Of a stretch of 64,000 nucleotides of DNA, positions 61,695 to 64,000 are shown piece after piece. Each line of letters starts with the position of its first letter. Positions within the stretch are counted from its first letter, which is position 1. Made by a program: the position numbers and the translations under genes. The notes under the pieces are model-generated. The model was not told where the DNA came from and made no database searches. It saw only the letters and a program-made list of their open reading frames with translations. Source of the stretch: Streptomyces sp. NBC_01485 (GTDB lineage: Bacteria > Actinomycetota > Actinomycetes > Streptomycetales > Streptomycetaceae); contig NZ_CP109435.1 in assembly GCF_036227125.1 (NCBI RefSeq), forward strand, positions 2,046,001 through 2,110,000, written 5' to 3'.

Positions 61695-63400
61695 TCGGCC
61701 TCATTTCCGCCACCGCGGCGGGGGCGGCGGCGCGCGACCGGCTGGCCGCGGCATGGCCGGACCGCACGCGCGTGTACGACGGACCCGTCGGGGACGCCGT
61801 ACGGCGGGCGTTCGCGGAGTGCGAGCAGCTCGTGTGCTTCCTGGCGACGGGCGCGGTCGTCCGGCTCGTCGCGCCGCTGCTCGGCGACAAGGCGTCCGAC
61901 CCGGGTGTGGTGTGCGTCGACGAGGCCGGGCGGTTCGCCGTGTCGCTGGTCGGCGGGCACGGCGGCGGGGCCAATGAACTCGCCCTCGAAGTAGGCGAGT
62001 TGCTGGGCGCCGAGCCCGTGGTGACCACGGCCACGGACGCCGTCGGCATCCCCGGTCTGGACACCCTCGGCCTCCCGGTGGAGGGCGATGTGGCGGGCGT
62101 GACGCGGGCCCTGCTGGACGGGGAGCCGGTCGCGCTGGACGCCGAGGTGGCGTGGCCGCTGCCGCCGGTGCCGTTCGCCGAACGGGGCGCGTACACCGTG
62201 CGGTTGACCGACCGGGCCGTCGAACCCGGCGAGCGTGAGGTGCTGCTGCGTCCGCCGTCCCTCGTGGTCGGCGTCGGCGCCTCCAAGGGCGCGCCGGTCG
62301 AGGAGGTGCTCGACGTGATCGAGGGCGCCCTGCGGGAGGCCGGCCTGTCCGCGCGCAGCGTCGCCGGACTCGCCACCGTCGACGCCAAGGCGGCGGAGCC
62401 CGGCATCGTGGCCGCCGCCTCGCGGCTCGGGGTGCCCGTAATGACGTACTCCGCCGGGGAGTTGGCCGCAGTCGAGGTGCCCAACCCCTCCGCCGCACCG
62501 CTTGCCGCCGTCGGCACGCCGTCCGTCGCGGAGGCCGCCGCGCTCGTCGGCGGGGGTGAACTCCTCGTACCCAAGCGGAAGTCGGAGCGCGCGGACGGGC
62601 GGCCCGCGATGGCGACCTGTGCCGTCGTACGTCGGCCGGGGCGCGGGCGGCTCGCGGTGGTCGGGCTCGGGCCGGGCGCCCGCGACCTGCTCACCCCGCG
62701 TGCGCACGCCGAACTGCGGCGCGCCGCCGTGCTGGTGGGGCTCGACCAGTACGTCGACCAGATCCGCGACCTGCTGCGGCCCGGCACCCGGATCCTGGAG
62801 TCGGGGCTCGGGGCCGAGGAGGAGCGGGCCCGCACGGCCGTCGCACAGGCCCGGCGCGGGCAGGCCGTCGCGCTGATCGGCAGCGGGGACGCGGGCGTGT
62901 ACGCCATGGCCTCCCCCGCGCTCGCCGAGGCGTCCGACGACATCGACGTGGTCGGGGTGCCGGGGGTGACCGCCGCGCTCGCGGCCGGGGCGATCCTCGG
63001 TGCGCCGCTCGGCCACGACCACGTGTCGATCAGCCTGTCCGACCTGCACACGCCGTGGGAGGTCATCGAGCGGCGGGTGCGGGCGGCGGCCGAGGCGGAC
63101 CTCGTCGTCACGTTCTACAACCCGCGTTCCCGGGGCCGCGACTGGCAGTTGCCCAAGGCGCTGTCGATCCTCGCCGGGCACCGGGAGCCGACGACGCCGG
63201 TGGGCGTCGTACGGAACGCCTCGCGCCCGGACGGGACCAGCCGGCTGACCACGCTCGCGGAACTCGACCCGGCGTGGGTCGACATGATGACCGTCGTCAC
63301 GGTCGGCAACACCGCCACCCGGAACATCGCGGGGCGCATGGTGACGCCGCGCGGCTACCGCTGGCAGGAGAGCACGCAGGAGCAGGGGGAGGCGCAGTGA
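61691..63400 (+). CDS. cobJ: CbiG-CobJ fusion: precorrin-5A hydrolase-like domain plus precorrin-3B C17-methyltransferase
   Basis: A 569-residue fusion. Residues 1-310 are CbiG-like (CFLATGAVVRLVAPLLGDK, VSLVGGHGGGANELA, VGVGASKGAPVEEVLDVIE), homologous to the enzyme that opens the ring-A lactone in the anaerobic pathway. Residues about 320-560 are CobJ/CbiH (LAVVGLGPGARDLLTPRAH, VALIGSGDAGVYAMASP, DVVGVPGVTAALAAGAILGAPLGHD (split), VTFYNPRSRGRDWQL). The two-domain arrangement is known in actinobacteria. GTG start overlapping cobL. Confidence 0.93.
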   Translation: MIGLISATAAGAAARDRLAAAWPDRTRVYDGPVGDAVRRAFAECEQLVCFLATGAVVRLVAPLLGDKASDPGVVCVDEAGRFAVSLVGGHGGGANELALEVGELLGAEPVVTTATDAVGIPGLDTLGLPVEGDVAGVTRALLDGEPVALDAEVAWPLPPVPFAERGAYTVRLTDRAVEPGEREVLLRPPSLVVGVGASKGAPVEEVLDVIEGALREAGLSARSVAGLATVDAKAAEPGIVAAASRLGVPVMTYSAGELAAVEVPNPSAAPLAAVGTPSVAEAAALVGGGELLVPKRKSERADGRPAMATCAVVRRPGRGRLAVVGLGPGARDLLTPRAHAELRRAAVLVGLDQYVDQIRDLLRPGTRILESGLGAEEERARTAVAQARRGQAVALIGSGDAGVYAMASPALAEASDDIDVVGVPGVTAALAAGAILGAPLGHDHVSISLSDLHTPWEVIERRVRAAAEADLVVTFYNPRSRGRDWQLPKALSILAGHREPTTPVGVVRNASRPDGTSRLTTLAELDPAWVDMMTVVTVGNTATRNIAGRMVTPRGYRWQESTQEQGEAQ

Positions 63401-64000
63401 ATCCGACGGCCCGTGTGGTCCATCCGATCGAGCAGGAGTCCTTCCGGCGGCTGCGTGCCCGCCTCGACACCTCGCACCTCCCGCCGCTGACCCGGGCGGT
63501 GGTGGAGCGGGTCATCCACTCCGCCGCCGATCTGGAGTACGCGGACGATCTCGTCCTGGACGAGGTCGAGTTGACGCAGGCGCATGCCGTGCTGCACGCC
63601 GGTGCGCCGGTCGTCGTGGACGTGGAGATGGTCGCGGCGGGCATCACGCGCCGCGAGACCGTCTGCCGGCTGAAGGACGCCAGGTCGGGGGCGGGGCTGA
63701 CCCGTTCGGCCCATGCGGTCCGGCTGGCGTACGAGGAGGTCGGCCCGGGGGCGATCTGGGTGATCGGCTGTGCGCCGACCGCTCTGGAGGAGCTGCTGAC
63801 GCTCGACGCCTCCCCCGCGCTCGTCATCGGGCTGCCCGTCGGTTTCGTCGGCGCGGCCGAGTCGAAGGCCGCGCTGCGCGAGAGCGGGCTGCCCGCCGTG
63901 AGCAACGTGTCCGAGAAGGGCGGGTCGGCGGTCGCCGCCGCCGCGCTCAACGCCCTGCTGTACACACCCCTTTCGTCCCCCGCATCGTCCCCCGCATCGT
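63397..64000 (+). CDS. cobH: precorrin-8X methylmutase CobH/CbiC (partial at right edge)
   Basis: Moves the methyl group from C11 to C12 to form hydrogenobyrinate. About 201 residues visible from a GTG start that overlaps cobJ (GTGA). Motifs: HPIEQESFRRLRARLD, RVIHSAADLEYADDL, DVEMVAAGITRRE, VGFVGAAESKAAL and GLPAVSNVSEKGGSAVAAAALNALLY (split). The visible end already covers the normal domain and continues into Ser-Pro-Ala repeats encoded by 12-bp units at the window edge. Confidence 0.93.
   Translation, partial: MNPTARVVHPIEQESFRRLRARLDTSHLPPLTRAVVERVIHSAADLEYADDLVLDEVELTQAHAVLHAGAPVVVDVEMVAAGITRRETVCRLKDARSGAGLTRSAHAVRLAYEEVGPGAIWVIGCAPTALEELLTLDASPALVIGLPVGFVGAAESKAALRESGLPAVSNVSEKGGSAVAAAALNALLYTPLSSPASSPAS
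63974..64000 (+). repeat. 12-bp tandem repeat at the 3' part of cobH
   Basis: Units cgtcccccgcat at 63974-63985 and 63986-63997, with a third unit starting at the edge. It encodes Ser-Ser-Pro-Ala repeats and is cut by the window. Confidence 0.8.

Overview
The window is chromosomal DNA from a Streptomyces or very close actinomycete. Base composition is about 70% G+C, third codon positions are almost always G or C, and GTG and TTG starts are common. Gene content and order resemble the part of the S. coelicolor core chromosome that I recall as containing gbn (SCO1839) and pitH2 (SCO1845). No prophage, transposase, tRNA, rRNA or CRISPR array was seen. It reads as conserved core chromosome with a few decaying loci.

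Layout. 1-5.6 kb: a dual-FHA protein (cut by the window edge), a Streptomyces multi-spanning membrane protein, serB, a SixA-like phosphatase and small membrane proteins. 5.6-6.9 kb: a ruined divergent pair, an MFS transporter and a GntR/FCD regulator. 6.9-13.4 kb: a secreted protein, fabG-fabI, tldD-tldE and tyrS. 13.4-17.9 kb: a GlsB-like protein, a DUF3099 protein, a small Cys/His protein, moaA, and an acetate-type symporter with its DUF485 partner. 18-27.3 kb: a secreted subtilase, a CaiB-type CoA transferase, a CopD-like protein, an alcohol dehydrogenase, a broken sterol desaturase, a VIT-family transporter, a DnaQ-BRCT exonuclease, a zinc-binding mini-protein and SURF1. 27.4-34.3 kb: ybdD-cstA diverging from a symporter, ECF sigma and small membrane protein chain, then a GH15 hydrolase. 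34.3-38.3 kb: an SDR and a five-gene Asp23/AmaP envelope operon with a divergent related gene. 38.3-47.4 kb: an enoyl-CoA hydratase, the nucleoid protein gene gbn, an ABC-F ATPase, metabolic and hypothetical genes, and the phosphate transporter pit. 47.5-64 kb: a cobalamin riboswitch followed by a near-complete corrin ring and late-step cluster.

How they work together. The cobalamin genes form two tightly overlapping runs. The first is cbiB-cobQ-cobN-chlID-cobO-cobB-cobI under the riboswitch. The second is cobM-cobL-cbiG/cobJ-cobH. A ZIP-type metal transporter sits between them on the other strand. The gene set mixes markers of the aerobic (CobN) and anaerobic (CbiG) routes. The Asp23 operon encodes soluble Asp23-like proteins together with membrane anchors and probably forms an envelope-stress scaffold. 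The symporter, sigma and TM-protein genes overlap at start and stop codons, which suggests sensing coupled to transport.

The most noteworthy sequence-level observations are: a dispersed GC-rich palindromic repeat lodged in frame inside cobB; a cluster of GATC sites beside gbn, whose product is reported to bind GATC; six copies of the palindrome CACGCGCGCGTG within 19 kb; two degraded loci; and several sharp palindromes or tandem repeats at promoters. No wholly new multi-gene system was found. The Asp23 operon and the symporter-sigma chain are the least-characterised candidates.
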